Origin: Candidatus Electrothrix aestuarii | GTDB lineage: Bacteria > Desulfobacterota > Desulfobulbia > Desulfobulbales > Desulfobulbaceae | DNA length: 64,000 bases | Assembly (NCBI GenBank): GCA_032595685.2 | Contig: CP159373.1 | Coordinates: 2,545,501-2,609,500, forward strand | Reading direction: 5' to 3' | Program-made: the position numbers and the translations under genes | Notes under the pieces: generated by a model | Seen by the model: only the letters and a program-made list of their open reading frames with translations | The model's database searches: none | Told to the model about the DNA's origin: nothing | In this document: positions 26,009 to 35,339 of the stretch, piece by piece | Position numbering within the stretch: position 1 is the first letter of the stretch | Layout: each line of letters starts with the position of its first letter

Positions 26009-27862
26009 ATGTTTGATAAACAGCAGCTGGAACAGCGCCACACCGGCACCGGTGATAATATAGGCCGGGACAAGATAATTCATAACCATCTCTACGGCTC
26101 TGTTGATTATCAAAAGCTTGTTGCTGAAATTGAAGAGGTGAAAGAAGATCTGGATGAGTTACCCCCTGAAAATACGGAAAGGCGGTTGAAGAAATCTCAG
26201 AAACTTAATGCGCTTCAGGATCAGCTCGAACAATTCAAAGAGGAAGTCTTTCGTCTTTATGAGATTTTTACGCGAATTTCAGTAAATACCGAGCGATTGC
26301 AGCTTGCGAAAAAATATTTCGATAATGGTGAATTCAGGGAAGCGGATGCTGTTCTTGATGCTGAAAAAATCAGTGATGAAGTGTCGCAACTGAAAAATGC
26401 GAAGAAGGGAGTTGAGTCTGAACTTGCGTCAATAAACCAGAATCTTGAAAATAAGTCAAATGAGTTCCTTGTTAAAGCCCGTATAGCCCGAATCAGTTCA
26501 CCTTCGGGAGAAACTGACAGGTTCAGTCGATCTCGTTATTATTTCGAAAAAGCTCTTGACGCAGCGCGCACACCGGAAGCGTTATCCGAGTATGCATCGT
26601 TTCTTTATAATCAGAATCAATTCAGAATGTCGGAACCGCTTTATGAAGAGGCTCTGAATATCTGTCGAAGCCTTGTCGAGTCAAATCCCGAGGCGTTCAT
26701 GCCGGATGTTGCAATGACGCTGAACAATCTGGCGAACCTGTATTCAGCGAAAAATGAATTCGGACCTGCTCTTGAAAAGTATGAAGAGGCTTTGGGAATC
26801 TACCGAAGCCTTGCCGAGTCAAACTCTGAAGCATTCCTTCCGTACCTTGCTGATACGTTGAATAATCTGGCTCTCCTGCATAAAGAGAAAAATGAATTCG
26901 GGCCTGCTCTTGAAAAATATGAAGAGGCTCTGGGGATTAGAAGGAGTCTTGCGGATTTAAATCCGGAAGCCTTTTTGTTGGACGTGGCAATAACACTGAA
27001 TAATCTTGCAGGGTTGTATAAAGATAGAGGTGAAATTGACTCTGCTCTTGAAGGATATGAAGAATCTCTGGAAATCAGAAAATGTTTTGTCGAGTCAAAC
27101 CCTGAAGCTTTTCTTCCGTATATTGCTCATGCGCTGAACAATCTGGCTCTCCTGCATTCAGATAGAAAAGAATATGGTCCTGCACTTGAGAAATACGAAG
27201 AGGCTCTGACGATTTATCGAGTCCTTGCTGAATTGAACCCGGAGGCCTTCCTTCCTTATCTTGCTCATGCGTTGAATAACATGGCTTCCCTGTGCTCAGA
27301 TAGAAAAGAATTTAATTCTGCTGTGCTTGAAAAATACGAAGAGGCTCTGGGGGTTTATCGAGTCTTTGCTCGGTCAAACCCTGAAGCTTTTCTTCCGTAT
27401 ACTGCTCATGTGCTGAATAATATTTCTATTCAGTATAAAGCAAACAAGGAATTTGGCCCTGCGCTTGAAGGGTATAAAGAGGCCCTGGAGATCTATCGAA
27501 GCTTTGCTGAAGCAAACCCAGAAGCTTTTCTTCCATATATTGCTCATACACTGGATAATCTGGCTGTTTTATATAAAGCAAACAAGGAATTCGGACCTGC
27601 GCTTGAAAGGTATAAAGAGGCTCTGGAGATCTATCGAAGTCTTGCTGGGTTAGCCCCTGAAGTATTTATGCAGGATGTAGCGATGACGCTTGTAAGTATG
27701 AGTGTTTTTTATTTGAGCGCCGTCCCGGATAAGAAGAAATCATCCGCTTTGGCAGAGGAAGCTGTAAAAATACTACGTCCTTTCGGTGAAAATGTGCCGG
27801 ACCTTGAACCTTACATGGAAATAGCTGAACAAGTTTTGCAGGTGAATAGAAGGGGAGGTTGA
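26009..27862 (+). CDS. Tetratricopeptide-repeat protein
   Basis: 617 residues. The N-terminal HTGTGDNIGRDKI motif (residues ~11-23) is followed by a coiled-coil-rich part (~35-180), then at least eight tandem TPR-type units with a 46-residue (138-bp) period. A typical unit reads ALEKYEEALGIYRSLAE followed by NPEAFLPYLAHTLNNLA. TPRs form a superhelical scaffold for protein binding. There is no enzymatic domain. The close DNA similarity of the repeats suggests recent expansion by slippage or recombination. It overlaps functionally with the small membrane protein just upstream. Confidence 0.9.
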   Translation: MFDKQQLEQRHTGTGDNIGRDKIIHNHLYGSVDYQKLVAEIEEVKEDLDELPPENTERRLKKSQKLNALQDQLEQFKEEVFRLYEIFTRISVNTERLQLAKKYFDNGEFREADAVLDAEKISDEVSQLKNAKKGVESELASINQNLENKSNEFLVKARIARISSPSGETDRFSRSRYYFEKALDAARTPEALSEYASFLYNQNQFRMSEPLYEEALNICRSLVESNPEAFMPDVAMTLNNLANLYSAKNEFGPALEKYEEALGIYRSLAESNSEAFLPYLADTLNNLALLHKEKNEFGPALEKYEEALGIRRSLADLNPEAFLLDVAITLNNLAGLYKDRGEIDSALEGYEESLEIRKCFVESNPEAFLPYIAHALNNLALLHSDRKEYGPALEKYEEALTIYRVLAELNPEAFLPYLAHALNNMASLCSDRKEFNSAVLEKYEEALGVYRVFARSNPEAFLPYTAHVLNNISIQYKANKEFGPALEGYKEALEIYRSFAEANPEAFLPYIAHTLDNLAVLYKANKEFGPALERYKEALEIYRSLAGLAPEVFMQDVAMTLVSMSVFYLSAVPDKKKSSALAEEAVKILRPFGENVPDLEPYMEIAEQVLQVNRRGG

Positions 27863-28305
27863 TAGAGGAGTACTGTGTTCAGTGTGTAATCAGTTTGGAA
27901 TGGCATGATGCCCGTCGTCATGTCTTCTGTGCCGACGTCCTTCGTGCCGTTTTATGCTCCCAGCTCGGCGCCTGAAACCCTTGCTTTACCATAATTCACT
28001 GATAACTCTTAAGTTTCCAGTCTCCTCTAGCATCTTTTTTTCAATGCTCCCCTGAATTTGTAGCCCTTTTTGTAAGGAATTACCCTTATCTTCCCTTCTT
28101 ATCTGCTGTTTTTGCACTATTACTTTGTCTGTGTCTTTCTCTGGCAAAGATCTGCGTGAGAGCTTGTTGGATTATATTTTTTTCAAATATATTCTGATAA
28201 CAAATTGATATACCGATAACTCGGTGAAGATATAGTGGTATTGCTGTGTCACAAAGTGGTAATAAACGCTTTAATTTGAACAAAAGTGGAAATATTTTAC
28301 CTTAA
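27863..28305. other. Intergenic region before the nif promoter
   Basis: About 440 bp without a supportable gene, AT-rich. The specific promoter elements follow at 28306 and 28416. Confidence 0.4.
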
Positions 28306-28321
28306 TGTAGATATGTAGACA
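28306..28321 (+). promoter_or_regulatory. NifA upstream activator site (TGT-N10-ACA)
   Basis: TGT-AGATATGTAG-ACA fits the NifA binding consensus exactly. It lies ~110 bp upstream of the sigma-54 promoter, the normal distance for a DNA-looping activator. Confidence 0.8.
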
Positions 28322-28415
28322 AAAGGGTTTTTGTAGTATGTGGCATTTTTTGCCCTGTATAGTGGAGATGAAATTTAGAGTGCTGATATTAAAAGATATA
28401 AAAAAAACTTTCAGT

Positions 28416-28433
28416 TCGGCACGGCCCTTGCTA
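28416..28433 (+). promoter_or_regulatory. Sigma-54 (-24/-12) promoter of the nif operon
   Basis: TCGGCACGGCCCTTGCTA keeps the invariant GG (28418-28419) and GC (28430-28431) with the required 10 bases between them. The start of transcription is expected near 28443, ~85 bp before the nifH ATG. Confidence 0.88.
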
Positions 28434-28490
28434 TGTAAGGGGTAACAAGCGACACGAAGCTGGTCGCAAGGCAATCAAAGGACCGGATGA

Positions 28491-29351
<861 letters not shown>

Positions 29352-29367
29352 GATAGGCCCCAGTTGT

Positions 29368-29388
29368 GGGCAGACGCGGTGTCTGCCC
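29368..29388 (+). promoter_or_regulatory. Stem-loop after nifH
   Basis: GGGCAGAC-GCGGT-GTCTGCCC, an 8-bp perfect stem 17 bp after the nifH stop, with no T-run. A second perfect palindrome, TGTAGGT-TAT-ACCTACA, follows at 29407-29423. Such structures often leave a stable nifH-only transcript and so raise NifH over NifDK. Confidence 0.6.
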
Positions 29389-29478
29389 TGTTACAAAGCG
29401 GATACATGTAGGTTATACCTACAAGATTCGGAATCACAACACAGAATTAGTTTTACATTCTACTCAGGAGAATAACTC

Positions 29479-29823
29479 ATGTTAATGATTAGAGCCATCG
29501 TTCGTCCGGAGAAATCCGATGACATTCTTGCTGCCCTCATGGATGCAGGTTTTCCGGCAGTAACCAAATATTCCGTGGCTGGACGCGGTAAACAACGTGG
29601 TATTAAAATCGGTGACGTCACCTATGATGAGATTCCGAAGATGATGCTGATGTCCGTCGTTCAGGACGAAGATAAAGATTTTGTCATTCAAACCATCATG
29701 GATACCGCCAGAACCTCTGAAAAGGGTGCTTTTGGTGACGGTAAGATTTTTGTAAGTGAAGTTGAGGAAGTCTATACCATCAGTTCCGGAGTTAAAGAAG
29801 GAGCCGTTGAGGAGGCCGCGTAA
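29479..29823 (+). CDS. nifI1: PII-like nitrogenase regulator NifI1
   Basis: 114 residues, PII-family fold: MLMIRAIVRPEKSDDILAAL start, T-loop with KQRGIKIGDVTYDEIPK, and a C-terminal TSEKGAFGDGKIFVSEVEEV. The T-loop lacks the uridylylated Tyr context of GlnB. NifI1 and NifI2 form a complex that binds dinitrogenase and switches it off when ammonium is available (low 2-oxoglutarate). It overlaps the nifI2 start (ATG at the TAATG junction). Confidence 0.93.
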   Translation: MLMIRAIVRPEKSDDILAALMDAGFPAVTKYSVAGRGKQRGIKIGDVTYDEIPKMMLMSVVQDEDKDFVIQTIMDTARTSEKGAFGDGKIFVSEVEEVYTISSGVKEGAVEEAA

Positions 29824-30197
29824 TGAAAGAAGTCGTCGCTGTGGTACGCATCAATATGATGAACCAGACCAAGCAGGCTTTAAGCGATGTCGGGGTTGAC
29901 GCATATTTTGTCCGTGAGGCTCAGGGCCGGGGCAAAGGTTTTGCTAATCCTAAGGTGCTTGAAGGGGTCGATAACGGATACGAGGAAGCGGCAGCCGTGC
30001 TGGGAGAAAAAGGAAAACTTTATCCCAAGCGAGTGGTAACCGTGGTGGTTGAGGACGACAAGGTAGAAGACGTTGTCAAAGCTATTATTGAGCCTAACCA
30101 GACCGGAAAGCCGGGTGACGGCAAGATTTTTGTCTTGCCAGTATCTGATTCTGTCCGGGTTCGGACTGGAGAGACAGGCGAGGCAGCTATCGTCTGA
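29823..30197 (+). CDS. nifI2: PII-like nitrogenase regulator NifI2
   Basis: 124 residues, PII-family: MKEVVAVVRINMMNQTKQAL, a T-loop with GRGKGFANPKVLEGVDNGYEEAA, and TGKPGDGKIFVLPVSDSVRVRTGE at the C terminus. It pairs with NifI1 (overlapping ATG/stop) for post-translational control of NifDK. The longer T-loop is typical of NifI2. Confidence 0.93.
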   Translation: MKEVVAVVRINMMNQTKQALSDVGVDAYFVREAQGRGKGFANPKVLEGVDNGYEEAAAVLGEKGKLYPKRVVTVVVEDDKVEDVVKAIIEPNQTGKPGDGKIFVLPVSDSVRVRTGETGEAAIV

Positions 30198-30226
30198 GCC
30201 TGAATAGGAATTTTGAGGAGAACAAA

Positions 30227-31873
30227 ATGGGAGCAGCAGAAAAACTGGTGCAGTGGGATCCCACCGATGTTAAGGCGGAACTGATTAAGAAGTATCCGCC
30301 CAAGGTGGCCCGAAAACGCGCCAAGCAGATAATGATTAATGAAGCCTTGGAGAATGGTACGCCGGAGATTACGGCAAACGTTCGTACCATCCCGGGCATC
30401 ATCACCATGCGCGGGTGTACATACGCTGGTTGTAAGGGCGTTATCATGGGACCGACTCGCGATATTGTCAATCTGGTTCACGGACCTATCGGGTGTAGCT
30501 TTTACGCTTGGTTGACCCGACGTAATCAGACTGATCCAGGTCCGGATGACAGTCCTGATAACGAGAACTTCATGAACTACTGTTTTTCCACCGATATGCA
30601 GGATCAGGATATTATCTTCGGTGGGGAGAAGAAACTGGCTGCCGCAGTTCAGGAAGCGTATGACCTGTTTCATCCCAAGTCTATCGCTATCTTTGCAACC
30701 TGTCCGGTCGGTTTGATCGGTGATGATATTCACACCGTTGCAAAGAACATGAAAGCAAAATTTGGCGATTGTAACGTCTATGCTTTCAGCTGTGAGGGCT
30801 ACAAAGGTGTTTCTCAGTCAGCTGGTCATCATATCGCCAATAATCAGGTTTTCCGTCATATCGTTGGTGAGAATGACGAACCGATTGAAGGTAAGTACAA
30901 AATCAACCTGCTGGGTGAGTACAACATCGGTGGTGATGGGTTCGAGATTGATCGAATCTTTAAAAAATGCGGTATTACCAATGTCTCAACCTTTTCCGGT
31001 AACTCCACGTATAACCAGTTCGCTACAGCACATCAGGCTGATTTGAACGCGGTTATGTGTCATCGGTCCATCAACTACGTGGCCGATATGCTGGAAACCA
31101 AATTCGGTATTCCCTGGATCAAGGTGAACTTCATCGGCGCTAACGCTACAGCGAAGTCTCTGCGTAAGATTGCTGCCTACTTTGAGGATCAGGAGCTGAT
31201 TGACAAAGTAGAGGCTGTCATCGCTGAAGAAATGCCTGAGGTCGATGCTGCTGCTCAGGGTGCGAAGTTGCATACCGATGGCAAGACCGCCATGATGTTT
31301 GTGGGTGGTTCTCGTGCGCATCATTACCAGGAGCTGTTCAAAGAGTTAGGTATGAAGACCATCTCTGCTGGTTATGAGTTTGCCCATCGTGATGACTACG
31401 AGGGTCGTGAAGTACTGCCGACCATCAAGCTTGATGCCGATAGTCGGAACATTGAGGAAATCGAGGTAGAGGCAGATCCAGAACGTTTCAATCCGCGTAA
31501 GAGCGATGAGGCTATGAAGTCTCTGGAAGAGAGCGGTTTGAAGTTCAAAGAGTACAAAGGGCTTGCTCCAGATATGGAAGAAGGCACCTTGGTTATCGAT
31601 GATTTGAACCAGTACGAAGCTGAGAAGCTGGTTGAGCTGATGAAGCCGGATATCTTCTGCGCTGGTATCAAAGAAAAATTCTCCATCCAGAAGCTGGGTG
31701 TGCCCATGAAGCAGCTGCACAGCTATGATTCTGGTGGACCTTATGCCGGATTTCAGGGCGCGATCAACTTCTATAAAGAGATTGATCGGCTGGTGAGCAG
31801 CAAAGTCTGGAGCTACATGAAGGCTCCTTGGCAGGAAAATCCGCAGCTCTCCGGCACCTTTGTCTGGGAATAA
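30227..31873 (+). CDS. nifD: Nitrogenase molybdenum-iron protein alpha chain NifD
   Basis: 548 residues. P-cluster ligands are seen in RGCTYAGCKG, GPIGCSFY and ATCPVGLIGDD. The FeMo-cofactor Cys lies in VSTFSGNSTYNQ-adjacent sequence (KKCGI region), and the His ligand in QLHSYDSGGPYAGF near the C terminus. It is longer than the proteobacterial group-I NifD (~480) because of an insertion of ~50 residues after residue 390 (EVEADPERFNPRKSDEAMKS area), a hallmark of NifD from Clostridium-like and deltaproteobacterial nitrogenases. Ribosome-binding site TTGAGGAGAAC. N2 reduction, alpha2beta2 complex with NifK. Confidence 0.96.
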   Translation: MGAAEKLVQWDPTDVKAELIKKYPPKVARKRAKQIMINEALENGTPEITANVRTIPGIITMRGCTYAGCKGVIMGPTRDIVNLVHGPIGCSFYAWLTRRNQTDPGPDDSPDNENFMNYCFSTDMQDQDIIFGGEKKLAAAVQEAYDLFHPKSIAIFATCPVGLIGDDIHTVAKNMKAKFGDCNVYAFSCEGYKGVSQSAGHHIANNQVFRHIVGENDEPIEGKYKINLLGEYNIGGDGFEIDRIFKKCGITNVSTFSGNSTYNQFATAHQADLNAVMCHRSINYVADMLETKFGIPWIKVNFIGANATAKSLRKIAAYFEDQELIDKVEAVIAEEMPEVDAAAQGAKLHTDGKTAMMFVGGSRAHHYQELFKELGMKTISAGYEFAHRDDYEGREVLPTIKLDADSRNIEEIEVEADPERFNPRKSDEAMKSLEESGLKFKEYKGLAPDMEEGTLVIDDLNQYEAEKLVELMKPDIFCAGIKEKFSIQKLGVPMKQLHSYDSGGPYAGFQGAINFYKEIDRLVSSKVWSYMKAPWQENPQLSGTFVWE

Positions 31874-31876
31874 TCT

Positions 31877-31985
31877 GTAGGGGTAGGCCCTGTGCCTGCC
31901 CAGTAAAAACAGGGCGGACACTGAGGTTCGACCCTACACCCCATGTGCGGAAAATAACTGCAGGGGCAATGTGATATTGTCCCTG
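31877..31985. repeat. Two palindromic repeats between nifD and nifK
   Basis: First, GTAGGGGTAGG...CTGCCC / GGGCGGACA...CGACCCTAC (31877-31943), an imperfect long hairpin. Second, TGCAGGGGCAAT-GTGAT-ATTGTCCCTGCA (31958-31985). Similar GTAGGG...CCCTAC hairpins occur at 53372-53424. They look like small dispersed intergenic repeats. Within an operon they may modulate the nifD:nifK ratio. Confidence 0.65.
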
Positions 31986-32009
31986 CATCAGAATACGAGG
32001 TAACACAGG

Positions 32010-33383
32010 ATGTTATTACGACATACTCCCAAAGAAATCAGCGAGCGCAAAGCCTTGGCCATTAATCCGGCTAAGACCTGCCAGCCCATCGGTGCTATGT
32101 ATGCGGCTCTGGGCATCCACGGATGTCTGCCGCACAGCCACGGATCTCAGGGCTGTTGCGCTTACCATCGTTCAACCCTGACCCGGCATTATAAAGAGCC
32201 CATTTCTGCCGGTACCAGCTCCTTTACTGAGGGTGCATCTGTATTCGGTGGTCAGGCGAACCTGATGCAGGCTTTTAATAATATTTTTACTGTCTACAAT
32301 CCGGAAATCATCGCGGTACATACCACCTGTCTGTCAGAGACCATTGGTGATGACCTTCCCCAGATTCGTAAAAAAGGAATCAAAGAGGGTAAGATTCCTG
32401 AGGGTAAAGAAGTTATCTACGCTTCTACCCCCAGCTATGTAGGCTCTCATGTAACCGGTTTTTCTAACATGGTAAAAGGAATGACCATGTTGGCTGAGAC
32501 AACCGGCAAGAAAAACGGCAAGGTAAACCTGATCCCTGGTTGGGTTGAGCCCTGCGATATGGAAGAGCTGAAGCGGATGAGCAAGCTGATGGGTGTTTCC
32601 ACCATCATGTTCCCGGATACCTCTGGTGTCCTGAACAGCCCGCTGACCGGCGAGTACAAGATGTTCCCGGATGGAGGAACCACTATTGCCGAGCTGAAAT
32701 CTTCCGGCGATTCCGTAGGTACTTTGGCTCTGGGTGAGTGGTGCTCCGGTGATGCAGCTCGTGAGCTGGACAAGAAGAATAAAGTACCTTGCACCGTACT
32801 GGACATGCCTTTTGGCCTCAAAGCAACTGATCGTTTTGTTGATGCTTTACGGACCATTGCTGGCGTAAGCGTACCTGAAGAAATCATGAACGAGCGTGGT
32901 CAGCTGGTTGATCTGATTTCTGATATGCATCAGTACTTCTATAACAAAAAAGTAGCCTTGGCTGGCGATCCTGATCAGCTCATCGCTATGACAGAGTTCC
33001 TGGTCTCCATTGACATGTGTCCTGTACACATCGTTACCGGTACCCCGGGTAAGAAGTTTGAGAAACGTATCAAGGAGATCACCAAAGATATGCCTTGCGA
33101 AGTGAATGTAAAGGCAAAAGGCGATTTTTTCCTCCTCCACCAGTGGATGAAGAATGAGCCGGTTGATCTGCTGATCAGCAACACCTACGGCAAGTACATT
33201 GCCCGTGACGAAGATGTACCTTTTGTCCGCTGGGGCTTCCCCATCCTGGATCGTCAGGGACATCAGTACTTCCCCACAGTTGGTTACAAAGGTGGCCTCC
33301 GTCTCTTGGAGAAGATCCTCACAGCTGTGCTTGACCGCAAAGATCGTGACGATTCTGAAAGCAAATTTGAGCTGGTGCTGTAA
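32010..33383 (+). CDS. nifK: Nitrogenase molybdenum-iron protein beta chain NifK
   Basis: 457 residues. P-cluster Cys residues appear in NPAKTCQPIGAMYAALGIHGCLPHSHGSQGCCAYHR and VHTTCLSETIGDD. The short N terminus (starting close to NPAKTCQP) is normal for group-III NifK. Partner of NifD. It is the last gene of the operon; the terminator follows 30 bp after the stop. No nifE, nifN or nifB follows. Confidence 0.96.
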   Translation: MLLRHTPKEISERKALAINPAKTCQPIGAMYAALGIHGCLPHSHGSQGCCAYHRSTLTRHYKEPISAGTSSFTEGASVFGGQANLMQAFNNIFTVYNPEIIAVHTTCLSETIGDDLPQIRKKGIKEGKIPEGKEVIYASTPSYVGSHVTGFSNMVKGMTMLAETTGKKNGKVNLIPGWVEPCDMEELKRMSKLMGVSTIMFPDTSGVLNSPLTGEYKMFPDGGTTIAELKSSGDSVGTLALGEWCSGDAARELDKKNKVPCTVLDMPFGLKATDRFVDALRTIAGVSVPEEIMNERGQLVDLISDMHQYFYNKKVALAGDPDQLIAMTEFLVSIDMCPVHIVTGTPGKKFEKRIKEITKDMPCEVNVKAKGDFFLLHQWMKNEPVDLLISNTYGKYIARDEDVPFVRWGFPILDRQGHQYFPTVGYKGGLRLLEKILTAVLDRKDRDDSESKFELVL

Positions 33384-33413
33384 GAACAGGAAGAAAAGTC
33401 AGAGGAAGAACAG

Positions 33414-33446
33414 AATGGCGGAGCTGAAAAGCTTCGCCATTTTTGT
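33414..33446 (+). terminator. Rho-independent terminator of the nif operon
   Basis: AATGGCG-GAGCT-GAAA-AGCTTCGCCATT stem followed by TTTTGTTT. Confidence 0.85.
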
Positions 33447-33484
33447 TTGAGCTCTACCTGCCTGTAAAGGAAACCAAAGGATAC

Positions 33485-34624
33485 TTATTCCGTTTGGAGC
33501 AGCAATAGTTCATGCACCCGTTGCTGGATAAAGTCTTCAATAATGCTCAAGCGATGAGTAGGTAGGTTATAGCGGGGATGCCTTCTGAAACGGAAATTGA
33601 TCAGCCTGCGCAGTTTCTTCTTCTGTGCGGCGGTGATCACCTGTTGTGCAAAGACCACAAAGTCCTGTGAGGTTGCCATCAAGCGGGTGCCGATATAATT
33701 TTCCATATCCTGAAGGTCATCGTCCATTGCGTAGTTAAACAGCGATAGACCGTTATCAAAAATCGGAGCAGTATCGACAATCGTGTTGCTGTCGTTGTCG
33801 ATGAGCAGTCCGAAATTACCGAAATGCCGGTCCTCGTTGCATATGACCGCATCAAAAATGAGCATGTCAATAAGTGACTCATAGTATCTGTCGCCAAGTC
33901 CCTTATAATACTGCATCACGGTTGGCCAGCCTCCCTCGGGTATAAGTCTTCCTGCCGGAATATAAGCCCTGTTAAGGCTGGTGAAAAGTTCACAGGTTGA
34001 ACAGAGTTGTCCCTTCCATTGGCGAAGATTGTACTCTATCGCTTCCAAGCCCATAGTATGGGCGATTTGCCAGGCGTAAAATTCGGAATACGGTTCATTG
34101 CCTGCATTGGCCGCGCCTGTGGAACCCGCCTTGTACAGGACAATCTTCCCCCCTGTCCTGCGCCAGCATTTCGCGAGCATTCCCCCTGTAGTCAGCTCCG
34201 GGGTTGAAGCGAAAGCACACCGTATGGACTCGCCGTAGCCGGTGTAGGCGATGAGTGAGAGGATACGGCTGAACTTGTTTTCATAGAGATTATAGCGGGC
34301 AAAGGTTCCGTTAAAAGATTCCTCCGCAACCCAGTAGCAGTCATTCAGAGACAGACCCCGGCAGATATCAATAATTCCTTTGGTGTCATTGACGTTCAAA
34401 CCGAGCTTTGCCAGAAAACTCTGAACAAAGGCCCTGTTGCGCGGGATAATCCGACGTTTGAGCCATTTCAGCAGACCGGTGTCGGTTGGGTCAAGGTCAA
34501 GGGGGAATAAGTGCTGCGTGTTGCTGTTGCATTCAAGGATTTGCGCAGACAGGCCCGCTATAGGATCGGAGTGCAGGTTGAACCTGAGCAATGCTTGGTC
34601 GCGGTGTTTGAGGACGTAGGTCAT
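33485..34624 (-). CDS. HipA-like kinase-domain protein
   Basis: 379 residues. The C-terminal half carries the HipA/CtkA-type kinase signature: LIFDAVICNEDRHFGNFGLLID (catalytic loop Asp-Arg-His with Asn) and TAPIFDNGLSLF (metal-binding DNG). GGKIVLYKAG may be the P-loop/Lys region. There is no HipB antitoxin next to it, and no HTH in the protein. It is probably a stand-alone Ser/Thr-type kinase as seen in many bacteria; substrate unknown. Confidence 0.8.
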   Translation of the reverse strand: MTYVLKHRDQALLRFNLHSDPIAGLSAQILECNSNTQHLFPLDLDPTDTGLLKWLKRRIIPRNRAFVQSFLAKLGLNVNDTKGIIDICRGLSLNDCYWVAEESFNGTFARYNLYENKFSRILSLIAYTGYGESIRCAFASTPELTTGGMLAKCWRRTGGKIVLYKAGSTGAANAGNEPYSEFYAWQIAHTMGLEAIEYNLRQWKGQLCSTCELFTSLNRAYIPAGRLIPEGGWPTVMQYYKGLGDRYYESLIDMLIFDAVICNEDRHFGNFGLLIDNDSNTIVDTAPIFDNGLSLFNYAMDDDLQDMENYIGTRLMATSQDFVVFAQQVITAAQKKKLRRLINFRFRRHPRYNLPTHRLSIIEDFIQQRVHELLLLQTE

Positions 34625-34666
34625 GGGGTGTGCAGTCAGGAAAAAAGCAGTCGTTGCAGCGAGAAC

Positions 34667-35206
34667 TTATTTTCTTGGCGTGCTGTTATCATAGAATTCA
34701 TCATAGATGCAATTTAAGCCGTCTTGAAATCCCCAGCCCTGACAGGCTTCACTGACAAGCTCTTCACATAATTCTTGAAATTGGGATAACTCGTTATGTT
34801 TTTTTGCGATTTCCAGGGCATCTTCAAACATCTTTTCCATGCTGTTATAGAATGGTTCATTAATATCACCATACTGAGCGGTGTAATTAACTCCTTGTTC
34901 AACATAATGAAGCATAATATCTACGATGAGATGAGGCTTGTCTGAGATTTTTTTAAAATCACTTATCGCCTTCTTGGCAACTGACAACCTTGCTTTTCCA
35001 TAGCCTCTTTTCGGGAAAAATTCATGAGTTATGATGTCTTTATATTTCTCCAAAACATGCTCTTCACCCTCGGCACTGAAAGCAACGGTGTAATACTCTT
35101 TCACTTGAGGGATCTTCTTGAACAAATTGATAATTTCATCGGTCAATTCTTTTTCAGATTTCCCGGACAGTTCTTTTCTCAGCTCTGATATTGTGATGTT
35201 TTTCAT
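34667..35206 (-). CDS. Hypothetical protein, DUF6155-like
   Basis: 179 residues, all-helical looking and charged. The start MKNITISELRKELSGKSEKELTDEIINLFKKIPQVKEYY and RGYGKARLSVAKKAISDFKKIS resemble what I remember of DUF6155 proteins. No catalytic motif. It lies 42 bp after the HipA-like gene's start region on the same strand. Function unknown. Confidence 0.65.
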   Translation of the reverse strand: MKNITISELRKELSGKSEKELTDEIINLFKKIPQVKEYYTVAFSAEGEEHVLEKYKDIITHEFFPKRGYGKARLSVAKKAISDFKKISDKPHLIVDIMLHYVEQGVNYTAQYGDINEPFYNSMEKMFEDALEIAKKHNELSQFQELCEELVSEACQGWGFQDGLNCIYDEFYDNSTPRK

Positions 35207-35235
35207 GAGATTGTATTGGATAGTTTTTGAAATTA

Positions 35236-35303
35236 CAGCGGACTCCGGGGCTTTCCATCAGGTATTTGAAGACCACGTCGTAGATGGGGTTGGCTCTGCG
35301 CAT
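35236..35303 (-). pseudogene. Short copy of the 5' end of the Rpn-family gene (left)
   Basis: It reads ATG-CGC-AGA-GCC-AAC-CCC... (MRRANPIYDVVFKYLME) and ends at GGAGTCCGCTG. It even has AAAGGAGG before the ATG. It matches the first ~20 codons of the intact gene at 36203, and ends at exactly the same base as the fragment at 36832. Confidence 0.75.
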
Positions 35304-35339
35304 CAATTCAACCTCCTTTCTGAAGTGCTGGAAGAAGAG

